A stretch of 64,000 bases of DNA from Treponema denticola (GCF_024181405.1 NZ_CP051302.1:2046001-2110000), one strand, 5' to 3'; positions 41,303 to 51,117 are shown, counted from the first letter of the stretch. The notes: generated by a model from the letters alone, not told the origin. Numbers and translations: made by a program.

Positions 41303-42037
41303 TTATTTTAAAATTAAGTCTTTAAATACCATTGCAATTACCATTGCAAGAATCATAACTATTCCTAAGCTGTATTCTTTTAATTTAGGATATTTGTTGC
41401 CGAGTTTTTCAAATACAACCATTAGAAGAGCTGCAGATACGGCAGCAGCAACAGCCGGATAATTTTTCCCTTTTACCGATCTAAGAGCTTTTGTTATTTC
41501 ATTACTGCATAAAAAGCCGAAGGCTCCGCTCATAGCTGTAACCATTAAAATAGCCAGCTTGGCAGGATCCCCTTTCGATATTTTTTTTGATAAGCTATTA
41601 AGCTTATCGGAAAATAAACCTGTCATAAAAAGCCACGCACTTCCGTTTAGCGCCATAACCCACGTTGCATTTGCAAAATTTATTAAGCCGTAATCGGGGC
41701 TTGATAAATCAATGCCTTGAGCCTGAGCCGCCATCTGTGCCGCTGCAAGTTCCGTTGAGGCTGCACCTATAATCGAAAGGCGCATCCATGCAAGAGGGCC
41801 GCCTATTACCGACATTAGGCCCAGCATTACGATAAAAACGCCCAAAACCGGTCCGATAGAAGATGTCATACCGATACGGAAAGACTTTCTCACATCGGCA
41901 TCACTTAAGCCGACGATTTTAGCAGCGTCTTTTGCTTTTTTGCTAAAAATTATAGCTTGAAACAATACCGTAATCAATAACGGAAAAGCTGAAAGCCATA
42001 AAACCCAAGAGTTCGCAACATTCAAATAACTGTCCAT
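41303..42037 (-). CDS. DUF5058 family membrane protein
   Basis: A 244-residue protein with about six membrane segments; it resembles DUF5058 family members (NSWVLWLSAFPLLITVLFQAIIFSKKAKD, MTSSIGPVLGVFIVMLGLM). I chose ATG 42037, with CGGAGG 6 nt upstream, over the frame to 42103, which has 22 extra basic residues. DUF5058 has no established function. Its operon with a second membrane protein and an M20 amidohydrolase suggests uptake of an acylated amino acid or small peptide. It is divergent from hppA. Confidence 0.82.
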   Translation of the reverse strand: MDSYLNVANSWVLWLSAFPLLITVLFQAIIFSKKAKDAAKIVGLSDADVRKSFRIGMTSSIGPVLGVFIVMLGLMSVIGGPLAWMRLSIIGAASTELAAAQMAAQAQGIDLSSPDYGLINFANATWVMALNGSAWLFMTGLFSDKLNSLSKKISKGDPAKLAILMVTAMSGAFGFLCSNEITKALRSVKGKNYPAVAAAVSAALLMVVFEKLGNKYPKLKEYSLGIVMILAMVIAMVFKDLILK

Positions 42038-42247
42038 AGATTTCCTCCGAAATTTTATTTTTAAAACAACTCTTATAGGGGATATTCTATCATGCTTTTT
42101 CAAATTTGTCCAAACAAAAATACAAAAAAAATAAAAAAATTTAAAACAACCTTACACAAATAAAAGCCCGTTCTATATAAATAAATTCCCTACTTGAAAA
42201 ACTCCCAAAAATATGCTAAGTTTAAAAACATTATGACGGAAAAACCG

Positions 42248-42272
42248 TATAATCTATTTCAAGTTGTACAAC
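42248..42272 (+). promoter_or_regulatory. hppA -10 region and palindrome in the leader
   Basis: TATAAT at 42248-42253; no clear -35. The ~29-nt leader contains the perfect palindrome GTTGTACAAC (42263-42272) just before the AGGAGG ribosome site. The palindrome has no loop, so a DNA- or RNA-bound protein would be needed for any effect. Confidence 0.35.
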
Positions 42273-42288
42273 ACAACAGGAGGAAAAA

Positions 42289-44361
42289 ATGAGTATTTCA
42301 CTCGCATTGTATGCCGTGCTCGGAGGCGGGATTGTTGCCCTGGCTTATGCACTTATAAGAACCTTATGGATTTATAAACAAAAGGTTTCGGATCAGGCTT
42401 TAAAAGAAATTGGAGGCCATATAGCCGATGGAGCTATGGCTTTTTTAAGAAGGGAATATATAACTCTTCTTCCTTTCATTGCCATAGTTGCAGTTTTTTT
42501 AGCAATAGGAAATAAGGGAGCTCTGAAGTTCCAATCTCTTTCATTCTTGCTTGGTGCTCTTGCTTCAATGTCAGCCGGTTACATAGGTATGCGCGTTGCA
42601 ACACAAGCCAACTCACGCACAACACAGGCTGCTAAGGATAATGGCCTAAACGGAGCCTTAAAAGTAGCGTTTTCAGGCGGAAGCGTTATGGGAATGAGCG
42701 TTGTAGGACTTGCATTTATAGGTCTTTTTATCGTTCTTATTCTCTCTACTTCAATACTAGGAACTACGGAAAACGTACTTAAAGATATTGTTTTACCTCT
42801 AGCTACAGCTTTTTCACTCGGAGCCTCGTCTATTGCTCTGTTCTCACGTGTAGGCGGCGGTATTTATACAAAGGCTGCCGACGTAGGAGCCGACCTTGTA
42901 GGAAAGGTTGAAGCAGGTATCCCCGAAGATGACCCCCGAAATCCTGCTACTATTGCAGACAACGTAGGAGATAACGTAGGTGACGTTGCAGGTATGGGTG
43001 CCGACCTCTTTGAGTCCTTTGTAGGCTCATTGGTAGGAGCCATGATTTTAGGTCTAATAGTAGACACTCCGGATTCTTCTTTAAAATTAAGGATGATGCT
43101 TTTACCTCTGCTCATTTCGGTTGTAGGTCTTGCAGCTTCCTTAATCGGAACATTCTTTGTAAAGGCAAAGCCGGGCTCAAACCCTCAAAAGGCCCTCAAT
43201 ACGGGAACCTTCGGTGCCGCTCTCATTGCAACAATTTTCGTTTTCTTTACCGTAAAATTTGTTATGGGAACAGAAACATTTAACGGAACTCAAGGTTATT
43301 TACACGTCTTTGCTTCTACGGTAATAGGTCTTGCTGCAGGCGTTTTAATCGGTATCATTACCGAATTCTACACCGGTACAGGAAAAAAGCCCGTTAAAGG
43401 AATCGTAGATGCTTGCGAAACAGGAGCTGCAACCACGATTATTTCAGGTTTAGCCGTAGGTATGAGAAGCGCCTTCCCCGTTATGATTTTAATAGGAGCT
43501 TCAATCTTTTCGAGCTTTATGCTTGCAGGCCTTTATGGTGTAGGTATAGCTGCTGTAGGTATGTTGGTAACCCTGGGAATCCAGCTTGCAGTTGATGCTT
43601 ACGGCCCAATAGCCGACAATGCAGGCGGTCTTGCCGAGATGGCAAACTTCCCCAAAGATGTCCGCAATATTACCGACAGCCTCGATGCCGTAGGAAATAC
43701 AACAGCCGCTATCGGTAAGGGTTTTGCTATCGGATCAGCTGCCTTAACAGCCATAATCCTCTTTACCTCATTTAAAGAGCAGGCCGGCGTAGCAAGCGTA
43801 GATATTACAAACATTAATGTTCTTGTAGGTGTTCTCTTAGGAGGAGTATTCCCCTTCTTGTTCTCGGCCCTAACAATGTCAGCTGTAGGAAAGGCTGCGC
43901 ATAAGATGATCGAAGAGGTACGCCGCCAGTTTAAACAGCACCCCGGCATCTTGGAAAATACCGAAAAGCCCGATTATAAGAGATGTGTAGACATCAGTAC
44001 TCAGGCCGCTTTAAAAGAAATGGTTATCCCCGGTATTGCCGCAATTATTACACCCATCCTTGTAGGCTTTGCAGGAGGCCCCGCAATGTTAATCGGTCTT
44101 TTGACAGGAGTAACGGTATCGGGCGTTGTATTGGCAGTCTTTATGTCCAACGCAGGCGGTGCATGGGATAATGCAAAGAAGATGATTGAAGGCGGAATAG
44201 CAGGCGGAAAAGGCTCACCTTCTCACAAGGCCGCTGTTGTAGGCGACACTGTAGGCGACCCCTTCAAAGATACTTCCGGCCCCTCCATCAACATATTGAT
44301 TAAGCTTATGTCAATGGTTTCATTGGTTATAGCCCCGATGTTAAAAATATACTGGGGATAA
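42289..44361 (+). CDS. hppA: Membrane-bound ion-translocating pyrophosphatase
   Basis: A 690-residue protein with about sixteen membrane segments. The pyrophosphate-site motifs [20 protein letters not shown] and the C-terminal [21 protein letters not shown] are intact. At the position that separates the two classes it reads [10 protein letters not shown] (Ala473), as in K+-dependent enzymes; K+-independent ones have Lys there. It hydrolyses pyrophosphate and pumps H+ or Na+ out of the cytoplasm; the ion is not decided by eye. ATG 42289 follows AGGAGG. A perfect 14-bp terminator follows at 44401-44437. Confidence 0.95.
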   Translation: MSISLALYAVLGGGIVALAYALIRTLWIYKQKVSDQALKEIGGHIADGAMAFLRREYITLLPFIAIVAVFLAIGNKGALKFQSLSFLLGALASMSAGYIGMRVATQANSRTTQAAKDNGLNGALKVAFSGGSVMGMSVVGLAFIGLFIVLILSTSILGTTENVLKDIVLPLATAFSLGASSIALFSRVGGGIYTKAADVGADLVGKVEAGIPEDDPRNPATIADNVGDNVGDVAGMGADLFESFVGSLVGAMILGLIVDTPDSSLKLRMMLLPLLISVVGLAASLIGTFFVKAKPGSNPQKALNTGTFGAALIATIFVFFTVKFVMGTETFNGTQGYLHVFASTVIGLAAGVLIGIITEFYTGTGKKPVKGIVDACETGAATTIISGLAVGMRSAFPVMILIGASIFSSFMLAGLYGVGIAAVGMLVTLGIQLAVDAYGPIADNAGGLAEMANFPKDVRNITDSLDAVGNTTAAIGKGFAIGSAALTAIILFTSFKEQAGVASVDITNINVLVGVLLGGVFPFLFSALTMSAVGKAAHKMIEEVRRQFKQHPGILENTEKPDYKRCVDISTQAALKEMVIPGIAAIITPILVGFAGGPAMLIGLLTGVTVSGVVLAVFMSNAGGAWDNAKKMIEGGIAGGKGSPSHKAAVVGDTVGDPFKDTSGPSINILIKLMSMVSLVIAPMLKIYWG

Positions 44362-44400
44362 GTTATTGAATTTCCGGTAAACGGAAATCCGATAAACACA

Positions 44401-44438
44401 AAAAAAAGACGGCGTAATAATTGCGCCGTCTTTTTTTT
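44401..44438. terminator. Bidirectional terminator after hppA
   Basis: AAAAAAAGACGGCG (44401-44414) pairs with CGCCGTCTTTTTTT (44424-44437), loop of 9 nt. It serves hppA and the convergent PTS-type gene. Confidence 0.88.
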
Positions 44439-44484
44439 ATCAGTGTTGTTGATTTCTCCCGTAAAATTTATTATAAAAAACGTT

Positions 44485-45519
44485 TTAAAGATCCAGCTTT
44501 AAATCTCCATCCTTAATCCAATTTATCTTTCTTAAAATAAAAGTAAAAAATAATGTTAAAACAGCCGGCAGGATAAAATGTAAAAGAAGAATAGCAAAAT
44601 ACGTGTTCAAACCTCCCCTTCCTATAGATTCCATTGCCGTGATAGTTCCTATTTGACCGACAAGGCCGCAGGTTCCCATTCCTGAACCGAGGGGTATGTT
44701 TTCCATTTTAAAAATAATGGTAGCCAAGGGGCCTAAAACAGCCGCCGTCAAGGTAGGGGGAATCCATATCTTAGGATTTTTGATTATGTTGGGCATGTGG
44801 AGCATACTTGTTCCTATGCCGACAGCAAAACTTCCTCCAAGGCCGTTATCCCGATAGCTCATAACCGCGAAACCTATCATTTGAGCGGCACAGCCGACTG
44901 TTGCAGCTCCTCCTGCAAGTCCTGCAAGGGAAAGCATCATACAGATGGCAGCACTGCTTATGGGCAGGGTCAGAATAACACCGACCAGCACAGAAACCGT
45001 AACTCCCATCCAAAACGGCTGGAGGGTAGTGGCTTCCATAATGATTTTTCCGAGCCATGTCATAAAAGAGGACATTCCCGGCCCTACCAAGGCGGCAATT
45101 ATAGTACCGGAAATAATAGTTACCATAGGGGTAACTATAAGATCTATCTTTGTTTCGCGGGAGACGGCCTTTCCCAGCTCGGTGCTGATTATGGTTGCGA
45201 TAAAGGCACCTACAGGCCCGCCAAGCTTGTTTCCTGCAAAACCTACTATAGTTGCCGAAAAAAGCACAAAGGTGTGGGCTTTTAAAGCATGGGCTATTGC
45301 TATACCGATTGCAGCTCCCGTCATATCTCGGCAAATCGGCCAGACGGTTTTTGTTAAAAAGGGAATATTAAGTTTAAGCCCTATGCTGTTTAAAATCGTA
45401 CCTACCAAGAGAGAAGAAAAAAGCCCCATGGCCATCGCACTCATAGCATCAATAAAATAACGCCTAGCCGATATTTCGATATTCTTCTTAGTCAAAAAGT
45501 TTTTAAAAGAGTTGTTCAT
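44485..45519 (-). CDS. PTS-type sugar transporter subunit IIC
   Basis: A 344-residue membrane protein with about nine to ten segments, matching the PTS_EIIC_2 type ([69 protein letters not shown]). No IIA or IIB gene is adjacent, so it may not be a true phosphotransferase component. Members of this family often occur alone and transport an unidentified solute. ATG 45519 has GGGAG upstream. It lies between hppA and tRNA-Ala. Confidence 0.83.
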   Translation of the reverse strand: MNNSFKNFLTKKNIEISARRYFIDAMSAMAMGLFSSLLVGTILNSIGLKLNIPFLTKTVWPICRDMTGAAIGIAIAHALKAHTFVLFSATIVGFAGNKLGGPVGAFIATIISTELGKAVSRETKIDLIVTPMVTIISGTIIAALVGPGMSSFMTWLGKIIMEATTLQPFWMGVTVSVLVGVILTLPISSAAICMMLSLAGLAGGAATVGCAAQMIGFAVMSYRDNGLGGSFAVGIGTSMLHMPNIIKNPKIWIPPTLTAAVLGPLATIIFKMENIPLGSGMGTCGLVGQIGTITAMESIGRGGLNTYFAILLLHFILPAVLTLFFTFILRKINWIKDGDLKLDL

Positions 45520-45558
45520 TTAAAATGCTCCCGGAAAATATTTAACGGAAAAAATAAT

Positions 45559-45630
45559 GGAGAATATGGGAATCGAACCCACGACCTATTGATTGCGAAC
45601 CAATCGCTCTACCAACTGAGCTAATTCCCC
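45559..45630 (-). tRNA. tRNA-Ala, anticodon CGC
   Basis: 72 nt with a full cloverleaf: acceptor GGGGAAT/ATTCTCC, D arm GCTC/GAGC, anticodon arm ATTGG/TCAAT with loop TTCGCAA, and T arm GTGGG/CCCAT with TTCGATT. Anticodon CGC reads GCG. The G3-U70 wobble in the acceptor, the alanine identity element, supports the call. The 3' CCA is not encoded. Confidence 0.93.
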
Positions 45631-45706
45631 AAAGCTGTAAATAAGATTCTCACAAACACCGTTGTGTGATGTTACATCAAATGAAAAAAAAAAGCAATCA
45701 GGTATC

Positions 45707-45735
45707 TTGTTTTTTTCAAATTTTTTACGTAGAAT
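45707..45735 (+). promoter_or_regulatory. Promoter of the lipoprotein gene, predicted leaderless
   Basis: -35 TTGTTT (45707-45712), 17-nt spacer, -10 TAGAAT (45730-45735). Seven nt separate the -10 box from ATG 45743, and no Shine-Dalgarno is present. Confidence 0.5.
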
Positions 45736-45742
45736 AATAGTT

Positions 45743-46231
45743 ATGAAAAGAAATCTATATTTTTTATTCTTTATTACGATTTTTCTTACCTTTACCTTGT
45801 CATGTGAAACATTTAATACAGCTGCCGGAAAAAAAACATTAAAAGAACAAGACAGTATTGAGGGACACTTCGATGAATACCTGACAGAAAGGGTTTGGCG
45901 CTTGGCAGGCTGCTATTTTGAAAACGGCCTTTATGTACAGCTTGATGCAAATTTGACAAGCTCCCGTATTAATTTTTTTTATAACGGAAAGTTTCAGGCC
46001 ACAACAGGTATAACAAACTATGAAGGAACATGGAAGCAGAAAAAAGGCAGCCATTTTAAGTTTCAAATAACCGGAAAAAAACTTATAGACCCTTCAAACA
46101 CGATAGGTAAATCCTTTGATTCTTCTTTTGAAAGGAATTTAATAAATACCGACAAGATTGAAATAACTAAAAGTGAAATAAAATTTTATTCTAAAGAAGG
46201 CGAGCTTTTACTCCGGTTTATAAGACTGTAA
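45743..46231 (+). CDS. Small hypothetical lipoprotein
   Basis: A 162-residue protein with a lipoprotein signal (lipobox FTLSC, Cys21). I chose ATG 45743 because it opens the signal peptide; the frame extends to 45662. The mature part (RVWRLAGCYFENGLYVQLD..., ITNYEGTWKQKKGSHFKFQITG) looks like a small beta-barrel of the lipocalin or META-domain sort, but this is uncertain. It has its own promoter just before the ATG and its own terminator, so it is transcribed alone. Confidence 0.78.
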   Translation: MKRNLYFLFFITIFLTFTLSCETFNTAAGKKTLKEQDSIEGHFDEYLTERVWRLAGCYFENGLYVQLDANLTSSRINFFYNGKFQATTGITNYEGTWKQKKGSHFKFQITGKKLIDPSNTIGKSFDSSFERNLINTDKIEITKSEIKFYSKEGELLLRFIRL

Positions 46232-46259
46232 GATAGCTTTTACTAAAAATTTTACGCAC

Positions 46260-46290
46260 AAAAAAACCGCCCTTTCGGACGGTTTTTATT
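46260..46290. terminator. Bidirectional terminator
   Basis: AAAAACCGCC and GGACGGTTTTT form a short hairpin with one mismatch and a CTTTC-type loop, flanked by A- and T-runs, between the lipoprotein gene and convergent cheB. Confidence 0.75.
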
Positions 46291-46308
46291 TAAGATAAGC
46301 TTAAATTT

Positions 46309-47433
46309 TTAAGCAAATTCCTTTCCGTAACGATTTATGGTCGCAGCCATATTATCAAGACTTACCTGTTCCATAACTCCGCCCATTTCCCATGCAACCC
46401 TGGGCATACCGTATACAACTGAAGAAGCTTCATCTTGTCCTATGGTGCGGGAGCCTTCGGTGTAAAGTTTTGTAATATTCTCGGCACCATCCTTTCCCAT
46501 ACCGGTCATGATTATTCCGAGAGCATGGTTTTGGTATTCCTTTGCAACAGATCCAAACAGAACATCAACGCTTGGCTTATGGCCGCTTTGGGGCGGAGTA
46601 TCTATAATCTTTGCAACGGCGGCAAGAGAGCGTTTTTCTACAACCAGATGTTTTCCGCCGGGAGCGATAAGAATACGGCCGGGCTTTATAAGATCGCCGT
46701 CTTCAGCTTCCTTTACCTCAAGAGGACAAATTTTGTCCAAACTCAAAGCAAATTCCTTTGTAAAGCCGGGCGGCATGTGCTGAACCACAACTATCGGCTG
46801 CGGAAGATCTTTATCGATAGATGCAAAAACTTGGCGTAAAGCATTCGGCCCGCCGGTCGAAATACCTATAGCAATAATCTGAATATTTCCATGCTCTCGT
46901 TGAGCCTTAGGTTTTTCTTCTTTTTGAGGCTCAGCCGCTGTCATAGGCTTAGGGATAACACTCTTAAACGGCTCAGAGACAGAGAAAGATCTTATTGTAT
47001 CTGCGCCTCTTATACCTGTTTCAATTTGATGACGTCGGCCGTAGGCAAGCAGCATCTTGGAAAGAGTTTCTGAAACGGTAGTAAGATTGGCAGATTCCGA
47101 ACCGGAAGGCTTTGTGATAAAATCGCAAGCTCCAAGTTCCAAACAATCCATAGTAACCTTGGCTCCTTCCTTTGCAATACTGGACAAGATTACTACGGGA
47201 ATCTTTATGTTTTGCTTTTTTAACTCTTTTAAAAATTCGATACCGTTCATTTCGGGCATTTCCAAGTCCAAAACGATAACATCCGGAGCCACACGCTCAA
47301 GTTTTTGAAGGGCAAAACGGCCGTTCATTGCCTTATCGGCTATTTTTAGGCCGGGAGTAGCATCAACAATCTTCCCTATAAGGTTTCTCATCAATGCAGA
47401 ATCGTCTACTATTAAGACACGAATATCTTCCAT
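46309..47433 (-). CDS. cheB: Chemotaxis protein-glutamate methylesterase CheB
   Basis: A 374-residue protein. The receiver domain is normal, with phospho-acceptor Asp56 in VIVLDLEMPEMNG. After a linker (~130-185) comes the methylesterase domain with catalytic Ser in IGISTGGPNALRQ, His in VVQHMPPGFTKEFALSLD and Asp in GIIMTGMGKDGAENI. It removes methyl groups from chemoreceptors (and can deamidate Gln residues), giving sensory adaptation. ATG 47433 has AAAGGAG. It lies 39 nt downstream of cheR. Confidence 0.96.
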   Translation of the reverse strand: MEDIRVLIVDDSALMRNLIGKIVDATPGLKIADKAMNGRFALQKLERVAPDVIVLDLEMPEMNGIEFLKELKKQNIKIPVVILSSIAKEGAKVTMDCLELGACDFITKPSGSESANLTTVSETLSKMLLAYGRRHQIETGIRGADTIRSFSVSEPFKSVIPKPMTAAEPQKEEKPKAQREHGNIQIIAIGISTGGPNALRQVFASIDKDLPQPIVVVQHMPPGFTKEFALSLDKICPLEVKEAEDGDLIKPGRILIAPGGKHLVVEKRSLAAVAKIIDTPPQSGHKPSVDVLFGSVAKEYQNHALGIIMTGMGKDGAENITKLYTEGSRTIGQDEASSVVYGMPRVAWEMGGVMEQVSLDNMAATINRYGKEFA

Positions 47434-47472
47434 AAAAAACTCCTTTAGAAGAATTATATAAAACCTTTAAAA

Positions 47473-48288
47473 TCAAAAACCCTTTTGATAAAAACAAGCC
47501 CAATCCGTTTTTAAAAACTTAAATTGAGTTTCCATACCAAAAAGAGATTCGGAATGACCTATAAATAAAAAAGATTTAGGCGACATAGCACGCCAAAACC
47601 TATCAATAACCTCTTTTTGAGCAGGCTCGTCAAAATAGATCAAAACATTTCGGCAAAACACAAGATCAAAATCGGTATGTTTTGAGTCATGTTTTAAGTT
47701 ATGATAGTCAAAATTCACCATTTGCATTATGTCTTTTTTTACCTGATAACCGTCATTTAGCTTATCAAAATAAAGCTTCAAATAATCTTCAGGGATTCCT
47801 GTAACTCTGGATTCCTGATAAAAGCCGGTCTTACCGACAAGAAGACATTTTAAGGATAAGTCGGAGGCCGTAATTTCGGCAGTAAATCCTATCGGAAGGT
47901 GTTTTTTCATAACCATAGCTATGGTATAAGGTTCCTCCCCTGTTGAACATCCGGCGCTCCATATTTTAAGTTTATTCTTTCCTTCAGCTTTTTTTACCTT
48001 TACAAGCTCAGGTATAACGTAATTTTCCAATGCATCAAAATGAGGCTGGTTTCTAAAAAACCTTGTAAGGTTTGTTGTAACGGAGTCTAAAAGGCTCTTT
48101 TGCTCTTCCGAATCCTTAATAAGCATCGCATAATAATCAGACACCTTTTCAAGTTTCTTATCCCTAAGTTTTTCTTTTAACCTGCTTTCTAAAATAGACC
48201 TATTAGTATCGGAAAAAGTAATACCGCTTGCGGTATATATTAAATCGCTGAACATACGGAATTCTTGATCAGTTAAAAAATCTGCCAT
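47473..48288 (-). CDS. cheR: Chemotaxis protein methyltransferase CheR
   Basis: A 271-residue methyltransferase. The N-terminal helical domain (~1-80) is followed by the SAM-binding Rossmann domain with WSAGCSTGEEPYTIAMVMK and DLVFCRNVLIYFDEPAQ. It methylates glutamates on chemoreceptors, opposing CheB. ATG 48288 has AGGAG upstream. The cheR-cheB pair stands apart from any cheA/cheW in the window; a chemoreceptor gene lies 5 kb away. It is divergent from the lpt genes, whose promoter is in the ~130-bp gap. Confidence 0.96.
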   Translation of the reverse strand: MADFLTDQEFRMFSDLIYTASGITFSDTNRSILESRLKEKLRDKKLEKVSDYYAMLIKDSEEQKSLLDSVTTNLTRFFRNQPHFDALENYVIPELVKVKKAEGKNKLKIWSAGCSTGEEPYTIAMVMKKHLPIGFTAEITASDLSLKCLLVGKTGFYQESRVTGIPEDYLKLYFDKLNDGYQVKKDIMQMVNFDYHNLKHDSKHTDFDLVFCRNVLIYFDEPAQKEVIDRFWRAMSPKSFLFIGHSESLFGMETQFKFLKTDWACFYQKGF

Positions 48289-48382
48289 ACTCTAGGCTCC
48301 TGTCACCCTTAAATTTATTTTTTAAATCTTTCACATAGTCTATGCTTTATACGATATTATGTCAATCGGCAGTCAAAGGCTT

Positions 48383-48411
48383 TTGACTAAGATTAAAAAA
48401 GATAGTATAAT
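48383..48411 (+). promoter_or_regulatory. Promoter of the lpt operon, predicted leaderless
   Basis: -35 TTGACT (48383-48388), 17-nt spacer, -10 TATAAT (48406-48411), nearly consensus. ATG 48417 is only 5 nt downstream, with no Shine-Dalgarno. Confidence 0.65.
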
Positions 48412-48416
48412 AAACT

Positions 48417-49040
48417 ATGAATTTTAAGGAAGCTCAAACTTTTATTATAGCCTCCATTCTTGCTATTATATCATTTTCTTGTACTTTAAACTATAGTAAA
48501 GAGGCACAAAATTTTGAAAAAAAACCGAATTTTGTATTTAAAAATGCAAATTTGGATCAATATGAAGAAAATTCCTTAAATTTGCGTATAAATTTTATGG
48601 AATTAGAGATTTATGATTCGGATAGAATATGGGCCGGGAAAAATCTGCATTTCGTTAAAATAGATAAAAAATCGTTTGAAAACGGCAATCCGGAGGCAGA
48701 ACTCAAGGGACGAGCCGGAATTATCAAAATAGATGAAAAAAATAATCAGTACTTTTTGGGGCAAAAGGTTTTTTTTGAAGATTTAAAAGAAGGCCTTATG
48801 ATTTCCGGAGATGCATTTTTTTGGAACAAAAATGAAAACCTCCTATATGGAGTAGAAGGCGATCCGGTAAAGGTAAAAAGAGGTGATGAGCTTTACATAA
48901 GCGGATCGGGGTTTATAGCAAACACTCTTTCTAAAGAATTCGAATTTTTAAACTCTATAGAAGGTAAAATTCAGACTAAAAATGAGGAGAATGAAAATGA
49001 AGAAAATTCAAACCGAAATTCGGAATCACAAGAGCCTTAA
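48417..49040 (+). CDS. lptC: LptC-like lipoprotein (lipid-transport bridge)
   Basis: A 207-residue protein with a lipoprotein signal ending in SFSC (Cys22) and a beta-rich region of the LptC/OstA type (LNLRINFMELEIYDSDRIWAGKNLHFV ... FFEDLKEGLMISGDAFFWNKN). LptC is the inner-membrane-linked part of the bridge that carries lipopolysaccharide-like lipids to the outer membrane. The LptC name rests on fold pattern and on the LptA- and LptB-like genes downstream. Its tail overlaps lptA by 44 nt. Confidence 0.78.
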   Translation: MNFKEAQTFIIASILAIISFSCTLNYSKEAQNFEKKPNFVFKNANLDQYEENSLNLRINFMELEIYDSDRIWAGKNLHFVKIDKKSFENGNPEAELKGRAGIIKIDEKNNQYFLGQKVFFEDLKEGLMISGDAFFWNKNENLLYGVEGDPVKVKRGDELYISGSGFIANTLSKEFEFLNSIEGKIQTKNEENENEENSNRNSESQEP

Positions 49041-49713
49041 GCCTTTTGCGGTATGTATTCTCATATTCCTTTTTTTAATTGATATTAATGCTCAAACATC
49101 AACAATAAGTTTTAAAGCCGATAAGGTAACAGCCTCGGTATCTGAAAATAAAAAATCGACCAATTTAATAGGAAATGCCGAAGTTAAGGTAGACAGCTTA
49201 ACCATATCGGCAGACCGTATCGAAATTTACGGAAAAGACTATAGATATGTAAATGCAACAGGTTCGGTTAAGGGTGAGGACGAAGAAAAAGGATACAGCT
49301 TCAAGGCCGATTTAATCAATTTTGACAGAAAAACGGATACGGTTACTATGTTCGGAAAACTGGAGCTTAGAGACACAAAAAATGATGTAAGTATTAATGC
49401 CGAAAATATTGAATATAAAAAAAAGCAAGAAATAATTATTATGCGCTTTAATGTAAAAATAATAAATAAAGATATAAACTGTACTTCAATGTTTGCTTTA
49501 TACAATAGAAAAGAATCAAATGTAGAATTAACAGGCAGTCCCGTCGTAAAAAAAGGAAAGGACGAATTTAGGGCCGGAAAGATTTCCGTTAATTTGGATA
49601 CGGAAGATATAACCCTTGACGGACGAGTCAGAGGTTCCGTCGAGCAGGGAAAAGACGAACCCCAAGCTGAAACCAAACCGGACCAAAATCAAGAGGAAAA
49701 ACCAAATGTTTAA
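48997..49713 (+). CDS. lptA: LptA/OstA-like periplasmic protein
   Basis: A 238-residue protein starting at ATG 48997, with GAGGAG 6-7 nt upstream. An N-terminal signal peptide ([17 protein letters not shown]) is followed by repeated OstA/LptA beta-strands ([68 protein letters not shown]). LptA forms the periplasmic beta-jellyroll bridge. The tail is charged and probably disordered. It overlaps lptC upstream and lptB by 8 nt downstream, indicating a coupled operon. Confidence 0.83.
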   Translation: MKKIQTEIRNHKSLKPFAVCILIFLFLIDINAQTSTISFKADKVTASVSENKKSTNLIGNAEVKVDSLTISADRIEIYGKDYRYVNATGSVKGEDEEKGYSFKADLINFDRKTDTVTMFGKLELRDTKNDVSINAENIEYKKKQEIIIMRFNVKIINKDINCTSMFALYNRKESNVELTGSPVVKKGKDEFRAGKISVNLDTEDITLDGRVRGSVEQGKDEPQAETKPDQNQEEKPNV

Positions 49714-50443
49714 CGAAAAAAGTATTTTAAAAGTTGAAGGATTAAACAAATTTTTTAGAAAAAAACATGCGGTAAAGGATATCGGGTTTTCGATGTATCA
49801 GGGCGAAATTGTAGGTCTGCTGGGCCCTAATGGAGCAGGAAAAACTACCACATTCTATATGATTGTAGGTTTTTATAAACCGAATTCCGGCAACATATAT
49901 TTGGACGGAAATAGGATAACAAACCTGCCAATGTATAAAAGAGCCCACGCAGGAATTTCATATTTACCGCAAGAAGCTTCGGTTTTTAGAAAACTAACCG
50001 TAGAACAAAATATCTATGCGATTTTAGAAACACGTAAAGACCTCTCCAAAGAACAAAAAATGGAAAGGCTTGAATTTCTTCTTGAAGAATTCGGAATTAC
50101 AGCAAACAGAAAACAACAAGCCTATACCCTCTCCGGAGGAGAAAGAAGGCGAACCGAAATAGCCAGAGCCCTAGCCATTGAACCCAAGTTTTTGCTTTTG
50201 GATGAACCATTTGCCGGCATAGATCCGATTGCAGTACATGACATTAAAAGCATAGTCCGTATTTTAGCCGATCAGGGCATAGGAATTTTGATAACAGATC
50301 ACAATGTCAGGGACACCCTGGAGATAACCGACAGAGCCTACATAATAGGCAGCGGAGAAATTGTAGAACAAGGCTCACGGGATGAAATTCTAAATTCCGA
50401 AATTGCCCGAAAAATATATCTTGGCGAAGAATTTAGAATGTAA
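49706..50443 (+). CDS. lptB: LptB, ATPase of the lipopolysaccharide-export ABC transporter
   Basis: A 245-residue ABC ATPase. Walker A is [11 protein letters not shown]-loop LPQEASVF, signature [15 protein letters not shown] and Walker [13 protein letters not shown], with [10 protein letters not shown], all LptB hallmarks. I chose ATG 49706 (AGAGGA upstream). It powers extraction of outer-membrane lipid from the inner membrane; the permeases LptF/LptG are not in the window. It overlaps lptA by 8 nt and is followed by pth 11 nt later. Confidence 0.94.
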   Translation: MFNEKSILKVEGLNKFFRKKHAVKDIGFSMYQGEIVGLLGPNGAGKTTTFYMIVGFYKPNSGNIYLDGNRITNLPMYKRAHAGISYLPQEASVFRKLTVEQNIYAILETRKDLSKEQKMERLEFLLEEFGITANRKQQAYTLSGGERRRTEIARALAIEPKFLLLDEPFAGIDPIAVHDIKSIVRILADQGIGILITDHNVRDTLEITDRAYIIGSGEIVEQGSRDEILNSEIARKIYLGEEFRM

Positions 50444-50454
50444 TTGGAGATGAG

Positions 50455-51066
50455 ATGATAGACTTAATCGTTTTTTTAGGCAACTACGGAAAAAAATATG
50501 AAAATACAAGGCATAATGCAGCTTGGGTTTTATGCGATTCAATCGAGATAGGCTCAAATGCCGTATGGCAGGGTAAATTTAAGGGACAATATGCAAAGCT
50601 GCCTTCTTCTATGACGGACGGCAGGGCTGTACATCTATTAAAACCTGAAACCTATATGAACCTATCAGGAGAAAGCGTAATAGCAGCTTCCTCCTTTTTT
50701 AGACTAAAGCCTGAAAATATTTTAATAGTACATGATGAACTTGAATTAAAACCCGGCATTCTCAGCTTTAAGTGGTCAGGCGGCCTCGGCGGACACAACG
50801 GATTACGTTCCATAAAATCGGTTTTAAATACGGCAGATTTTTTCCGCCTAAGAATAGGCATAGGCCGGCCGGATTTTTCTTCTCAAGGAGGAGATGCTTC
50901 CCCCGATATTTCAGGCTATGTGCTTTCCCGCTTTGCACAATACGAATTGGATGTCCTAAAAAGCCAAACACCTCAAGCCGACTCTTTTTTTAAAGAATTA
51001 TTGGAAGCTGATGAACCTCAAACTCTTATAAAAAAATGGGCTAAGGTACTGCCTCCTCAAAGTTAA
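50455..51066 (+). CDS. pth: Peptidyl-tRNA hydrolase
   Basis: A 203-residue Pth. Family motifs are [18 protein letters not shown] (catalytic His in TRHN), [23 protein letters not shown] and the [12 protein letters not shown] loop, followed by RLRIGIGRP. It releases peptides from prematurely dropped peptidyl-tRNA. ATG 50455 has GGAGAT upstream and lies 11 nt after lptB. An unremarkable length (~200 residues) supports the call. The phrase VLGNYG differs slightly from the usual GLGNPG. Confidence 0.95.
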   Translation: MIDLIVFLGNYGKKYENTRHNAAWVLCDSIEIGSNAVWQGKFKGQYAKLPSSMTDGRAVHLLKPETYMNLSGESVIAASSFFRLKPENILIVHDELELKPGILSFKWSGGLGGHNGLRSIKSVLNTADFFRLRIGIGRPDFSSQGGDASPDISGYVLSRFAQYELDVLKSQTPQADSFFKELLEADEPQTLIKKWAKVLPPQS

Positions 51067-51117
51067 ACTCTTACTTAAGATTTTTTTTATTTTTCCGAAA
51101 CTAAAATAAGGATGAGT

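Noticed and set aside
44797..45285. Long ORFs on both strands over the PTS-type gene
   Set aside because: Cys/Tyr/Arg-rich translations are shadows of the IIC gene, which has a clear RBS and membrane pattern.
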